A DNA stretch of 64,000 nt from HK1 sp965215295 (GTDB lineage Bacteria > Pseudomonadota > Gammaproteobacteria > HK1), in NCBI GenBank assembly GCA_965215295.1, contig OZ244045.1, positions 2,666,001-2,730,000 of the forward strand, given 5' to 3'. This document shows positions 24,735 to 33,667 of this stretch, piece after piece. The notes below the pieces were generated by a model, which saw only the letters and a list, made by a program, of their open reading frames with translations, ran no database searches and was not told the origin of the DNA. How positions within the stretch are numbered: the stretch's first letter is position 1; each line of letters begins with the position of its first letter. Position numbers and translations under genes: made by a program.

Positions 24735-27700
24735 ATGAACAGCGCAACGCTCGGATACGGCCGGGGTCTCCTGTGGCTCGTGCCGGGTGTCCTGATCGTC
24801 GTTTTCGCGGTCTATGTGGCGCTTCCCGTCGGGCTCGCCCGGTACATCCCGCAAATCGGCGCCCAATACGGAATCCGTCTCGACGTGGGGCGGGTCCGGG
24901 TCGAACCGTTCACGTCCACGCTCGTGCTCTCCGATGTCCGGGTCGCGACCTCCGGCGGTGCGTCGATCGAGTGGTCGAACGTCGAATCACGGGTCGATCT
25001 CGCCGCGCTCCTGTCTCGCCGGCTCGTGCTCGACGGCATCCGTCTGAGTGACGCGAAGATCCACGCCGGCGAGGCCGGGACGAACGGGCCGGGAGGACTG
25101 CCGGAAGTGCCCGCCGCACTGCCCGGGGACGTGAGCGTCGGCGAGCTCGTGATCCGCGGCGTCGAGTTCGCGGCGATGTCCGAGGCGCTCGAACGCCCGG
25201 TCGCCATCGACTCGCTCCGGATCTCGTCGCTCGACGAGGTGTTCCGGCCCGAGGGCGCGGAGATCGAGGCGGACCTCATCATCGGGAAAGGGCGGACGAG
25301 GCTCCGGGGACGGCTCAACCTCGACGACGCCGGCTGGGTTCTCGACGCGGCCGACATCGTTGCGAACGACGTGCCGATCGACGGGCTGCCGGCCCTGCTC
25401 GGCGCCGGCGGGTCGTGGGGCGGACGGCTCGATGGCGCGGGACCGGTGCGCGTCGTCTACTCGCCGGGCGACGGGGCGTTCAGCGCCACCACCGGTGGCC
25501 GGTGGGCAATCGAGGGACTGGAGCTCGGAGTCGCACAGGTCTCGATCTCCGGAGCGCGGGCCGACTGGGACGGCGCCGCGTTCCTGACCTCCTCCGGGGA
25601 TGCGGTGCGCGCACTCGGCGTCGATGGGGAAGTCGCCTTGCGGGAGTTGCGGATGGACGTGGCCGACGTGTTCGAAATCAGGGCGCCGGAGCTCGTGCTG
25701 GTCGTCGATGCTTCGCAGGCGCCCGAAACCCGCCTGTCGATGGCGGGCCATGTCCCCTTGGCCCGTCTCGACGGCAAGGGCGGCGCGTTCGAGGCGGTCA
25801 GTGCGGAGGTGACGAACCTCGTCTCGCAGCTCGCTCTGACGTTCGCCCGGGACGTCGGCATCGAGATCGACCGGCTGAAGTCCAGCGGGCTCGCGGTGAA
25901 GCTGCCCGCCGGCCGGTCGATCGACGTGGAGCAGTTCGAGCTCGAACGCGTGGTGGTCGAATCCGGCGCGAACGTCGTTTCCGCCGCGGCGGGGACGGCG
26001 GAACGAGTCGACTGGCGCGGCTTGACCGGACCGGGGAGCACCGGGTCGGCCACACGCCTCGCGATGCAACGGATCGAACGACACGGGAACGGCGAGCTCC
26101 GGCTCGCTCTCGCCTCGACGGATACGGTCAGGGACGGAAGCGACGATTCGGTTCTGCGGCTGAGCGAGGTCGTGCTCGAATCCACGACACTCTCGCCGGC
26201 GGGCACGGTCGCGGTCGGCGGAGCCCGCGCCGCGGATGCGTGGCTTGCGAACGACACCGGTACGCTGATCCTCGAACGGCTCTCCCTGGACGGCGTGGAG
26301 CGGGACGAGGGCGGCGTGGTGAGCTTCGCGTCGGGACGCGCCCGCGTCCTGGACCACACGCGGACGGGAACGTGGTCGGTGGTGGGCACGGGGTTCGAGC
26401 TCGCCGGCGCCACGATGGAAGATCAGGCCTGGGGGGCGAAATACGTCCTGCTCGACGAGGCGGACATCGGAACGGGCGCCGCGAGCTACGCGTTGCGGGG
26501 ACTCGCGCTGGTCGATGCAACGGGCGAAGGCGAACGCTGGAATGCCCGTCTCGCCAGGCTCGGCACGCTGGAGCACGCCCGGGGGGGCAACCGTGTGGTC
26601 GTCGAAGACCTGTCCGCGGACTCGCCGGCGTGGCGCGAAGGCACGGGGGACGCCCGGGCGATCGAAGCCGTCTCGATCACCGTCGACACCCCGGACCTGC
26701 GCCGGTGGGAGTCGAGCGGCTGGCGGCTGACCGGGGTCGAGAGGACGGCATCGGGGCGGACGAGCGCGGATACGGCGTCGCTGGAGAGCCTCGTGCGGAG
26801 TGCGGCCGACGACTCGACGGCCGGTGCGCGGCGTATCGCGCTCGACGGGCTGGTCTTCGACGGCGAATCCGCCGTACACGCGACCGGCGCCTTCGCGGAG
26901 CGGACGTACTTCCGCACCGCCGACGGCTCCGGCGTCGACGTTGCCGGACTGCGTACCGGCGCCGTCGACTGGAGCGGCGGGACGCTGGCCGCCGAGCGGG
27001 GCGCGGCGCCGCTGATGATTGTCTCGGCGTCCCCGGTTCGTGCATCGTTCGACACCGTCGCGTTCACCTCGGCCCGCTTCGGAGCCGGCGGCATGCGCGA
27101 GTTCGGAACCGTGACCGCCGCATCCGGTCGAGGCAAGGTGGAGCACGGGCTCGAATGGTCCGCGGGAGCGGTGGCGCTGGCCGGCTACAGTGCGCCGCCC
27201 TTCGGTGAGGCGATGCTCGACTTCGTCGAGACGCGCGATGTCGAGATCGTCGACGACGCCGAAACGCGCCTTCGGGCGGAGCGCGCGGAGGTCCGGGGAG
27301 CCCGCGTCGATCCATCGGGCACGACGGTGTTCGCGAACGCGGAGGTCGAGGGCATCACGCTGAACGATTCGCGCGGCGCCGGACGCACGTCGGCACGCAC
27401 GCTGCGGGCGAGCCCGCTGACGGTTCGCGAGTCGGCACTGGAGATCGGAACATTGCGCCTCTCCGGCATCGAAAGCGCGATCGGACTGGACGAAAGCGGC
27501 GGCTGGGAGCTCCCGCCGCTACCGCTCCGTACCGGCGGAGACCAGCCGGCATTCCGGATCCGGATCCGGGAGGCAGGCATCGCGGACCCCGGCTCCGTGA
27601 TCCGGCTCGTCGACCGAACGACGGAGCCGGACTTCGCGACCCGCGTCCACGTCGCGAGTGCCGCGTTGCGCCAGCTCGACACCGAAGCGATCGGCGTGCC

Positions 27701-28187
27701 GGCCCGCTTCTCGGTCGAAGCGGCCGGGGACATGTTCACCGCCTTGCAGGCGACCGGGGCGTTGACCCCGGGCCCGACCGGGACCGATCTGAACCTGAAC
27801 GCCACGATCCGGGGGCTCTCGTTGCGCGAACTCTCGCCGTACTCGCGGCTGCACCTCGGCCGGTCCGTGGAGGGCGGACGCGCGGACGTGGCCCTTGATG
27901 CCGCGGTTCGGACCTCCGACCTCGAAGGCGTCGCGGACTTCGCCTTGAGCGAGGTCGTGCTCGGGAATCCCGGCTCGCCGGCGGGGGTCTCCGGATTCGG
28001 TGCGGAGGGGACGTCCACCCTCGACATGGCCCTGGATTCGCTTGAGGACCGACGGGGCCGGATCGAGGTCGAGGTGCCACTGCGCGGCAAGCTCGACGCC
28101 CCCGACTTCGACTTCGACGGTCTCGCGGTCCGGGCGTTCGCGAACGCGGTCCTGGAGACCGCCGAGGCGCGGTCGAGGGCCGAGTGA
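24735..28187 (+). CDS. Large DUF748/AsmA-like envelope protein
   Basis: 1150 aa. One hydrophobic segment at about residues 12-34 (GLLWLVPGVLIVVFAVYVAL) anchors the chain in the inner membrane. The rest is periplasmic beta-rich sequence of the AsmA/DUF748 kind (RLDVGRVRVEPFTSTLVLSD at the N-terminus; SLRELSPYSRLHLGRSVEGG near the C-terminus). AsmA/TamB-type proteins bridge the envelope and are linked to lipid transport or outer-membrane homeostasis; a precise function cannot be assigned. The 3' end overlaps uvrD (TGATG), so the two are translationally coupled. An acidic, Asp/Gly-rich composition is seen throughout. Confidence 0.75.
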   Translation: MNSATLGYGRGLLWLVPGVLIVVFAVYVALPVGLARYIPQIGAQYGIRLDVGRVRVEPFTSTLVLSDVRVATSGGASIEWSNVESRVDLAALLSRRLVLDGIRLSDAKIHAGEAGTNGPGGLPEVPAALPGDVSVGELVIRGVEFAAMSEALERPVAIDSLRISSLDEVFRPEGAEIEADLIIGKGRTRLRGRLNLDDAGWVLDAADIVANDVPIDGLPALLGAGGSWGGRLDGAGPVRVVYSPGDGAFSATTGGRWAIEGLELGVAQVSISGARADWDGAAFLTSSGDAVRALGVDGEVALRELRMDVADVFEIRAPELVLVVDASQAPETRLSMAGHVPLARLDGKGGAFEAVSAEVTNLVSQLALTFARDVGIEIDRLKSSGLAVKLPAGRSIDVEQFELERVVVESGANVVSAAAGTAERVDWRGLTGPGSTGSATRLAMQRIERHGNGELRLALASTDTVRDGSDDSVLRLSEVVLESTTLSPAGTVAVGGARAADAWLANDTGTLILERLSLDGVERDEGGVVSFASGRARVLDHTRTGTWSVVGTGFELAGATMEDQAWGAKYVLLDEADIGTGAASYALRGLALVDATGEGERWNARLARLGTLEHARGGNRVVVEDLSADSPAWREGTGDARAIEAVSITVDTPDLRRWESSGWRLTGVERTASGRTSADTASLESLVRSAADDSTAGARRIALDGLVFDGESAVHATGAFAERTYFRTADGSGVDVAGLRTGAVDWSGGTLAAERGAAPLMIVSASPVRASFDTVAFTSARFGAGGMREFGTVTAASGRGKVEHGLEWSAGAVALAGYSAPPFGEAMLDFVETRDVEIVDDAETRLRAERAEVRGARVDPSGTTVFANAEVEGITLNDSRGAGRTSARTLRASPLTVRESALEIGTLRLSGIESAIGLDESGGWELPPLPLRTGGDQPAFRIRIREAGIADPGSVIRLVDRTTEPDFATRVHVASAALRQLDTEAIGVPARFSVEAAGDMFTALQATGALTPGPTGTDLNLNATIRGLSLRELSPYSRLHLGRSVEGGRADVALDAAVRTSDLEGVADFALSEVVLGNPGSPAGVSGFGAEGTSTLDMALDSLEDRRGRIEVEVPLRGKLDAPDFDFDGLAVRAFANAVLETAEARSRAE

Positions 28188-30373
28188 TGGACGTCACCGA
28201 CATCCTCGATCCCCTGAACGACGCCCAGCGCGAGGCGGTCACCGCCCCCGCCGGACACCTGCTCGTGCTCGCCGGGGCCGGCAGCGGAAAGACGCGGGTG
28301 CTCGTGCATCGCATCGCCTGGCTGCTCGCCACCCGCGAGGCGACGCCGTTCGGGGTCCTCGCGGTGACGTTCACCAACAAGGCCGCGTCGGAAATGCGGA
28401 ACCGGATCGAATCGATGCTCGGCCGGCCGGTGGGCGGCATGTGGGTGGGAACGTTCCACGGGCTCGCACACCGGCTGCTGCGCGCGCACCGGCAGGACGC
28501 CGGACTGCGCGAGGACTTCCAGATCCTGGACAGCGACGACCAACTGCGCTGCATCCGTCGCGTGCTGCGCGATCTCGACCTCGACGAGCAGCGCTGGCCG
28601 GCGAAGCAGGCGCAGTGGTTCATCAACGCGCGCAAGGACGACGGGCTCCGCGCCGAGCATCTCGAGGAGTCCCGCGACATGTGGACGGACCGCATGCGGC
28701 ACATCTACGCGGCGTACCAGGAGACGTGCGAGCGTACCGGCGTCGTCGACTTTGCGGAGCTGCTGCTCCGGTGCCACGAGCTGCTTCGCGACCGCGACGA
28801 CATGCTCGCGCACTATCGGGCGCGCTTCCGCCACATCCTCGTGGACGAGTTCCAGGACACCAACACCATCCAGTACGCATGGCTGAGGCTGTTGGCGGGA
28901 AACGAAGGCCACGTATTCTGCGTCGGAGACGACGACCAGTCCGTCTACGGCTGGAGAGGCGCCCGCATCGAGAACATCCTGCAGTTCCCCAACGACTTCC
29001 CGCAGGTGCTGACGGTGCGCCTCGAGCGGAACTACCGGTCGACCGGGAACATCCTCGCGGCGGCGAACGCCCTCATCGCCAACAACCAGGGGCGGATGGG
29101 GAAGAACCTCTGGACCGAGGACGGCGACGGAGCGCCGATCTCGGTCTACGCGGGGTTCAACGACATCGACGAGGCGCGCTTCATCGTGGCGCGCATCCGG
29201 CAATGGGTCGATTCGGGAGGCCGCCGGGACGACATCGCGATCCTCTACCGGATCAGCGCCCAGTCCCGCGTGCTGGAGGAGGCGCTCCTCGCGCAGGGTG
29301 TCGCCTACCGGGTCTACGGCGGCCTTCGCTTCTACGAGCGCGCCGAGATCAAGAACGCCCTCGCCTACTGCCGCCTGATCGTGAACCGCGACGACGATGC
29401 CGCGTTCGAAAGAATCGTCAACCTCCCGCCGCGCGGAATCGGGGCGCGCACGGTGGACATCCTGCGCACCGAAGCGAGAGCGCGGGGCGAGTCGCTGTGG
29501 GCGGCGGCGCTCGGGGTGATTGCCGAGGGCACGGCGGGGGCGCGAGCGACCGGCGCCCTGCGGAGTTTCGTCGCGCTGGTCGACGACCTCGCGGGCGGTT
29601 TCGACGGTCTCGAACTGCGCGAGCAGATCGAGACGGCCATCGAGGGCAGCGGCCTGTTCGACCACTACCGGCAGGAGAAGGTCGATCGCACCCGGATGCG
29701 GATCGAGAACCTCCAGGAGCTCGTCATTGCGGCGGGACAGTTCGCTCTCGACGGCGATGACCGGGAGCCGGGGGAGTCGCCGCTGACCGCATTCCTCTCC
29801 CATGCGGCACTGGAGGCGGGCGAGGAACAGGCAGCGGACGGCGAAGACCTGGTCAGCCTGATGACCCTGCACTCCGCGAAGGGACTGGAGTTTCCCGTCG
29901 TCTTCATCTGCGGGATGGAAGAAGGCCTCTTCCCGCACAGCCGCAGCAGCGACGACCCGGGGAAGCTCGAGGAGGAACGACGGCTGTGTTACGTGGGGAT
30001 GACCCGTGCGAAGCGCAGCCTGTGCCTGTCCTACGCGGAGTCGCGGCGGCTGTACGGCGGCTCCGACCGGTATTCGACGCCATCGCGCTTCCTGCGCGAG
30101 CTGCCGCCCGACCGGATCGAGGAAGTGCGCCTGCGGGGCACGGTGTCACGGCCCGTCACGCGGGCTCCACCCCGGCGGCGCACCGGTTTCGAGCCGATTG
30201 ACGACGAGCCGTCCGGACTGCGGCTCGGACAGCGCGTCCAGCATCCGAAGTTCGGCGAGGGGGTGGTGACGATGTGCGAAGGGCAGGGAGCCCACGCCCG
30301 GGTGCAGGTCAATTTCGAATCGTCCGGCAGCAAGTGGCTGGTTCTCGCCTACGCCAACCTGGTACCGGCCTGA
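28187..30373 (+). CDS. uvrD: UvrD/Rep-type DNA helicase
   Basis: 728 aa from ATG 28187, which overlaps the previous stop; a GTG at 28184 would add one residue. Superfamily 1A helicase motifs are the Q motif LNDAQREAV, Walker A AGAGSGKT (29-36), motif Ia TFTNKAASEMRNRI, Walker B DEFQDTN, motif III DDQSVYGWRGA, motif IV RLERNYRST, motif V LMTLHSAKGLEFPVVF and motif VI YVGMTRAKRSL. A C-terminal Tudor/KOW-like RVQVNFESSGSKWLVLAYAN segment mediates RNA-polymerase binding in UvrD/PcrA. It acts in nucleotide excision and mismatch repair. The last 69 bp and flank are duplicated downstream. Confidence 0.97.
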   Translation: MDVTDILDPLNDAQREAVTAPAGHLLVLAGAGSGKTRVLVHRIAWLLATREATPFGVLAVTFTNKAASEMRNRIESMLGRPVGGMWVGTFHGLAHRLLRAHRQDAGLREDFQILDSDDQLRCIRRVLRDLDLDEQRWPAKQAQWFINARKDDGLRAEHLEESRDMWTDRMRHIYAAYQETCERTGVVDFAELLLRCHELLRDRDDMLAHYRARFRHILVDEFQDTNTIQYAWLRLLAGNEGHVFCVGDDDQSVYGWRGARIENILQFPNDFPQVLTVRLERNYRSTGNILAAANALIANNQGRMGKNLWTEDGDGAPISVYAGFNDIDEARFIVARIRQWVDSGGRRDDIAILYRISAQSRVLEEALLAQGVAYRVYGGLRFYERAEIKNALAYCRLIVNRDDDAAFERIVNLPPRGIGARTVDILRTEARARGESLWAAALGVIAEGTAGARATGALRSFVALVDDLAGGFDGLELREQIETAIEGSGLFDHYRQEKVDRTRMRIENLQELVIAAGQFALDGDDREPGESPLTAFLSHAALEAGEEQAADGEDLVSLMTLHSAKGLEFPVVFICGMEEGLFPHSRSSDDPGKLEEERRLCYVGMTRAKRSLCLSYAESRRLYGGSDRYSTPSRFLRELPPDRIEEVRLRGTVSRPVTRAPPRRRTGFEPIDDEPSGLRLGQRVQHPKFGEGVVTMCEGQGAHARVQVNFESSGSKWLVLAYANLVPA

Positions 30374-30500
30374 CCCCGACCGGTGGCCGGACCGCGGCCC
30401 GACAGGTCAATTTCGAAGAGTCCGGCAGCAAGTGGCTGGTTCTCGCCTGTGCCAACTTGGTACCGGCCTGACCCCGCCCGGTGACCGGACCGCGGCCCGA
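30305..30500 (+). repeat. 98-bp tandem duplication of the uvrD 3' end
   Basis: Copy 1 (30305-30402) holds the last 23 codons of uvrD, including the stop, plus flank; copy 2 (30403-30500) repeats it with roughly one difference in ten bases. Copy 2 still encodes a tail like SGSKWLVLACANLVPA, but it is in another frame and after the stop, so it is a remnant. Confidence 0.92.
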
Positions 30501-30542
30501 GCCGCGTCCGGACCCGGGTTCGGGTCCGGCATCGAAAACGCC

Positions 30543-31133
30543 CTACCCGCCGGCCGAAACGCCTGCCTTGTCGAGCATGAACCCGACAGCGTTGCGCAGG
30601 TCGTCCTCGGTCAGGTGCGCAAAGCCGCCCTTCGGAGGCATCGCCCCTTTTCCATTGATGACGGCCTGGACGAGTCCCGACATCCCTTGGCCGAGGCGCG
30701 GCTCCCAAGCGGCCGGATCGTCGAGCTTCGGCGCATCGGCCACGCCGCTCAGGTGGCACGCGAAGCAAGCGCTCTGGTAGACCTTCTCCCCCGCCACCAC
30801 GTCGACGGGACCGGCCGCGGCGGCGACCACCTGCCCCTCGGCACTCGCCGCGCCGGCCTCCGGAGCAGCCGGCGCCGTCTCGCTCTTCGCGACCTCGACC
30901 TGTGCAGCGCTCGCGGCCGGGGCGGCCGATGCGGTCTGCGCGGCAGGGTCGCCAATGCGTGATCGACCCACCGGCGCGATCCGCGCAACCACCGCGTCCG
31001 GGTCGCCGCGCATCTTCGCGTACGCTCGATCGCCGATCGAATTCGCGACGAAGTACATGGCGAATCCGAACACGGCAAGAAGAATCAGCACCACGCCGAA
31101 CTGGCGCCAGAAAACGTCGTCAGCCTTGCTCAC
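30543..31133 (-). CDS. Membrane-anchored cytochrome c5-like monohaem protein
   Basis: 196 aa from GTG 31133, preceded by GGAGG six bases upstream. A single hydrophobic anchor spans residues 11-31 (QFGVVLILLAVFGFAMYFVA). A flexible Ala/Glu-rich linker covers about 60-115. Then comes a haem c motif C123-F-A-C126-H and a Met ligand in GAMPPKGG (M165), the cytochrome c5 pattern. It would carry electrons in the periplasm toward a terminal oxidase. The sulfur oxidation genes elsewhere in the window make a role in sulfur-linked respiration possible but unproven. Confidence 0.9.
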   Translation of the reverse strand: MSKADDVFWRQFGVVLILLAVFGFAMYFVANSIGDRAYAKMRGDPDAVVARIAPVGRSRIGDPAAQTASAAPAASAAQVEVAKSETAPAAPEAGAASAEGQVVAAAAGPVDVVAGEKVYQSACFACHLSGVADAPKLDDPAAWEPRLGQGMSGLVQAVINGKGAMPPKGGFAHLTEDDLRNAVGFMLDKAGVSAGG

Positions 31134-31725
31134 GTAAGCCTCCGGAGTGTTTCGCGTCAGCCCGGATATGGTTGCAGAAGGCCGCGGTCCGGGACAAGTG
31201 CGGATGCGGGCAATCGCGGCTGCCGCCAACCCCCGGTCCATGACCTCATGACCCGGACTTCGCGGGAGTTCCGTCGTTCCCGCCGTCCGCTCGCGGCGGG
31301 TCCACCGGCGTCTGCGGGCTCGGCGGCAATTCCCGGGCCGGCATCTGTCGGAGGTGGCGGCGACGGGCCCTCTCGAACGACAGCAGTTCTCATTTTGGCG
31401 CCTGACTTCACCCTGAGCCGCAAGCCGTCTTCTCCTTGCGGCTCGATCCGGGGCAGATCGGGGGCAGATCGACGGTCGTGCCGGTCCTGCCGCGGGACCC
31501 GACGAGCAAAATGAGAATTGCTGCTCGAACGAAAAGCGGCTTGCCCGCCGGCGCCGGGATCGACTAGGGTTCCCGCATCGTAGCGGATGTCCCGTCGGCC
31601 CGGACACCGCGGCGAGTCCGCCACGGAACCCGGCGGCGAGGCGTCCGCCTCGATGACGGCGCACCGCCGCGTGACGTTCGTTCGCCGCGCCCCGAGGGTC
31701 GATGCGGCGAGAGCGGTTCGTTCCA
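31134..31725. other. Intergenic region with MITE-like element
   Basis: 592 bp between the cytochrome gene and tRNA-Arg, containing the 143-bp element at 31381-31523. Nothing else of note was seen. No ORF here is convincing. Confidence 0.6.
31372..31532. mobile_element. MITE-like non-autonomous element with 9-bp target duplication
   Basis: The element is 31381-31523 (143 bp). Its ends are inverted repeats, CAGCAGTTCTCATTTTG (31381-31397) and CAAAATGAGAATTGCTG (31507-31523), matching at 16 of 17 positions. Exactly outside both ends lies the direct repeat CTCGAACGA (31372-31380 and 31524-31532), a 9-bp target-site duplication. Inside is a perfect 10-bp hairpin, GAGCCGCAAG (31415-31424)/CTTGCGGCTC (31435-31444). 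There is no transposase, so it must be mobilised in trans. The parent family is not recognised; a 9-bp duplication occurs in IS4-clade and IS1 elements, among others. Confidence 0.85.
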
Positions 31726-31802
31726 GCGCCCGTAGCTCAGTTGGATAGAGTGTTGGCCTCCGAAGCCAAAGGTCACAGGTTCGAATCCTGTCGGGCGCGC
31801 CA
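31726..31802 (+). tRNA. tRNA-Arg (anticodon CCG)
   Basis: 77 nt. Acceptor stem GCGCCCG pairs with CGGGCGC, discriminator G, and the CCA end is encoded. The D arm is GCTC...GAGT, and the anticodon stem TTGGC/GCCAA encloses loop CTCCGAA, giving anticodon CCG (reads CGG, Arg). The T arm is ACAGG-TTCGAAT-CCTGT. All stems are complete. Confidence 0.98.
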
Positions 31803-31830
31803 TCTCCCGGACGCTGCACGCCTGATCCCG

Positions 31831-31861
31831 CGGGAACATCCGGACCCCTCGGGTGTTCCCG
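31831..31861 (+). terminator. Hairpin 28 bp after tRNA-Arg
   Basis: Stem CGGGAACA (31831-31838)/TGTTCCCG (31854-31861), 8 perfect pairs, loop 15 nt. No clear T tract follows. Confidence 0.45.
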
Positions 31862-32281
31862 GATCGGCGAACCCGGCCGCCCCCGTCCGTGAAGCCGCGC
31901 ACGGAACCCCCGCGGACGACCCGGCCACTTCTCGTTGCCTGCAAGGATCCGGCGTCGCGGAGACGGCTCTCCCCAGTACACGGGCGTCCCGCCGACTCCC
32001 GGCCGACGGCCTGCGGCATCCGTGATCGGTTGACGGAATCGTGCGCGGGACGGGTCGCCGAATTGCCGATTCCTGCGTGCGCTTTCACGAGAGCGGGAGT
32101 CCATGCGCCTGAATCCGGCGCCAATGCCTGCCACGGGAGCAGGCCGGGAGGAAGAGGGAAGAGAAGAGCCCGGGGTACCCGCCCTTCCCGAGCGTGACTT
32201 CACTGCAACGCCGCGAAGGTCGTTCGTGGCCCGCGGCGGGCCTCGGTGGTGCCGGGGACAGGGGCAGGAGGCCCGAAGGAG

Positions 32282-32316
32282 CCGGCGGTCCGGGCAATGG
32301 CGCCCGGGACCGCCGG
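32282..32316 (-). terminator. Long hairpin 40 bp after the phasin stop
   Basis: CCGGCGGTCCGGGC (32282-32295) pairs with GCCCGGGACCGCCGG (32302-32316) with one bulged base and a 6-nt loop, a very stable stem. It is placed where the phasin transcript should end; there is no U tract. Phasin mRNAs are abundant, so a stabilising or terminating 3' hairpin is sensible. Confidence 0.55.
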
Positions 32317-32356
32317 GAGGAACGACTCCATCCTGTGGAGCCCCCGCTCCATGTCG

Positions 32357-32710
32357 TCAGGCGGCTTTCGGCAACGTCTCGTTGACGGACTTGACGCTGT
32401 CGACAACGACGTCCTTGAGCTCGGCGCCGGTCTCGCGCTGAATCTCGGCGAGCTTTCCGGTAGTCGCGACGAACTTCTCGCTCAACGCCTTCCACGCATC
32501 CACCTGCACGGCCATCACCTCTTCCGGCTGCTTGGTAGTGGCGAGGGGGCGTACGGAATCGATGGCGGCCTCGAACAGCCCGAGCTGCTCCTCCAGGGTG
32601 CGTTCGAAGCCCTTCGCCACGATCCGGTTGACACGGATCGACTGGTCCAGGATCGCGTTGTACAGCTCGACCGGCTGCTTGAAGGGCTGTGTGGTCTTCT
32701 TGGCGCTCAT
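32357..32710 (-). CDS. Phasin (PHA granule-associated protein)
   Basis: 117 aa from ATG 32710, with AGGAG nine bases upstream; the ATG at 32719 has no room for a ribosome site. The helical phasin pattern is visible: PVELYNAILDQSIRVNRIVA, EEQLGLFEAAIDSVRPLA, VDAWKALSEKFVATTGKL and DVVVDSVKSVNETLPKAA. There are no Cys residues and no signal peptide. Phasins coat polyhydroxyalkanoate granules; PhaC is encoded at 58 kb in the same window. A palindromic TTGTTGCG/CGCAACAA element lies 36 bp upstream. Confidence 0.88.
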   Translation of the reverse strand: MSAKKTTQPFKQPVELYNAILDQSIRVNRIVAKGFERTLEEQLGLFEAAIDSVRPLATTKQPEEVMAVQVDAWKALSEKFVATTGKLAEIQRETGAELKDVVVDSVKSVNETLPKAA

Positions 32711-32746
32711 GGTGTGCATCTCCTGTGGCCTGTGGCCTTCGTGTGT

Positions 32747-32778
32747 TTGTTGCGTCGCAACAATGGTGCGTTGCAACA
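32747..32778. promoter_or_regulatory. Candidate PhaR-type operator in the phasin promoter
   Basis: TTGTTGCGTCGCAACAA (32747-32763) is a perfect palindrome around one central base and is followed by a second TGCGTTGCAACA (32767-32778). TGC...GCA-type dyads in phasin promoters are bound by the PhaR repressor in several proteobacteria. No phaR gene is in the window. Confidence 0.5.
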
Positions 32779-33006
32779 TAGGGCCGGACAGGATGAATGT
32801 CAAGGGGTTCCGGATCGAATGGCGCCGGAATCCGTTCCGCCTCGGGCTCCCACTTGTCGCCGGCCCATGGCCGCGCGAAGATCGCGCGCCGTGCCGGGAA
32901 GTCCGTATCCGGTCCGGGCCGTCCGCCATGCTTCGGCGGTCGGCATTCGATCCCGCCCGCATCCACCGGGCTGTCCCGCAGTCAGCGAACGAGAGGACGA
33001 AGAACG

Positions 33007-33486
33007 ATGACGATCAAGGTTGGAGACAAGGTCCCGAGCGTGACGCTCGCGCACATGACGGAAAACGGACCGGGCGCACTCGCGAGCGACGAGTTGTTCG
33101 GCGGCAGGAAGGTAGTGGTGTTCGCGGTGCCGGGCGCATTCACCCCGACGTGCTCGGCCGCCCACCTGCCCGGCTTCGTCGCCAACGCCGACAAGATCAG
33201 GGCGAAGGGCGTGGACGACATCGTCTGCATCTCGGTGAACGATGCCTTCGTGATGGATGCGTGGGGCAAGACGCAGAACGCCGACGCCATCCACATGGTC
33301 GCCGACGGCAGCGGCGAGTTCACCAGGGCGGCGGGCCTCGAGCTCGACCTCGTGAGCCGCGGTCTCGGCATGCGCTCCCAGCGCTACGCGATGGTCGTGG
33401 AGGACGGTGTCGTCACCCACTTGCGCGTGGACGACACCGGCAAGCTCGACGAATCGAGCGCGGAATCGGTGCTGAACCTGCTCTGA
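33007..33486 (+). CDS. Peroxiredoxin (Prx5/AhpE-like thiol peroxidase)
   Basis: 159 aa from ATG 33007. The Prx5 active-site loop VPGAFTPTCSAAHLPGF is present with peroxidatic Cys49. SVNDAFVMDAWGK and LVSRGLGMRSQRYAMVVEDG are typical of the glutaredoxin-linked Prx5 family. It reduces peroxides in the cytoplasm. It is divergent from phasin and convergent with etfA. Confidence 0.95.
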   Translation: MTIKVGDKVPSVTLAHMTENGPGALASDELFGGRKVVVFAVPGAFTPTCSAAHLPGFVANADKIRAKGVDDIVCISVNDAFVMDAWGKTQNADAIHMVADGSGEFTRAAGLELDLVSRGLGMRSQRYAMVVEDGVVTHLRVDDTGKLDESSAESVLNLL

Positions 33487-33632
33487 GCGGCCGGCTTCTC
33501 CGCGAAGCCTCTTCGGGATCGGTCCCCGGCGCCCCGCCGCCGGGGCCTCCGTGGTTCGAGCCGCATCGATCGCCTGCGGTGCGCGCGGGCGCTCCGATTC
33601 GAACCCGGGAGGTGCTTCCGATCCGTCGGTGC

Positions 33633-33660
33633 CCCGCGCCGGGATGCGTCCCGGCGCGGG
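33633..33660. terminator. Perfect 12-bp hairpin between convergent prx and etfA
   Basis: CCCGCGCCGGGA (33633-33644) and TCCCGGCGCGGG (33649-33660) form 12 perfect pairs around a TGCG tetraloop, eight bases from the etfA stop. It probably protects or ends both convergent transcripts. There is no T tract. Confidence 0.55.
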
Positions 33661-33667
33661 TCGCCGG

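Larger units (their letters stand above)
31803..32356. other. Intergenic region between tRNA-Arg and phasin
   Basis: 554 bp without a supportable gene. It contains hairpins at 31831-31861 (after the tRNA) and 32282-32316 (after the phasin stop). tRNA 3' ends are common integration sites, but no integrase or repeated tRNA end is visible here. Confidence 0.5.

Noticed and set aside
28184..28187. GTG start for uvrD one codon upstream.
   Set aside because: ATG 28187 gives the family-typical MDVTDILDPLNDAQ start and a normal TGATG overlap; the GTG adds only one residue.
31803..32356. Integrated element or island at the tRNA-Arg 3' end.
   Set aside because: No integrase, no second copy of the tRNA 3' end and no phage-type genes are visible in the region.
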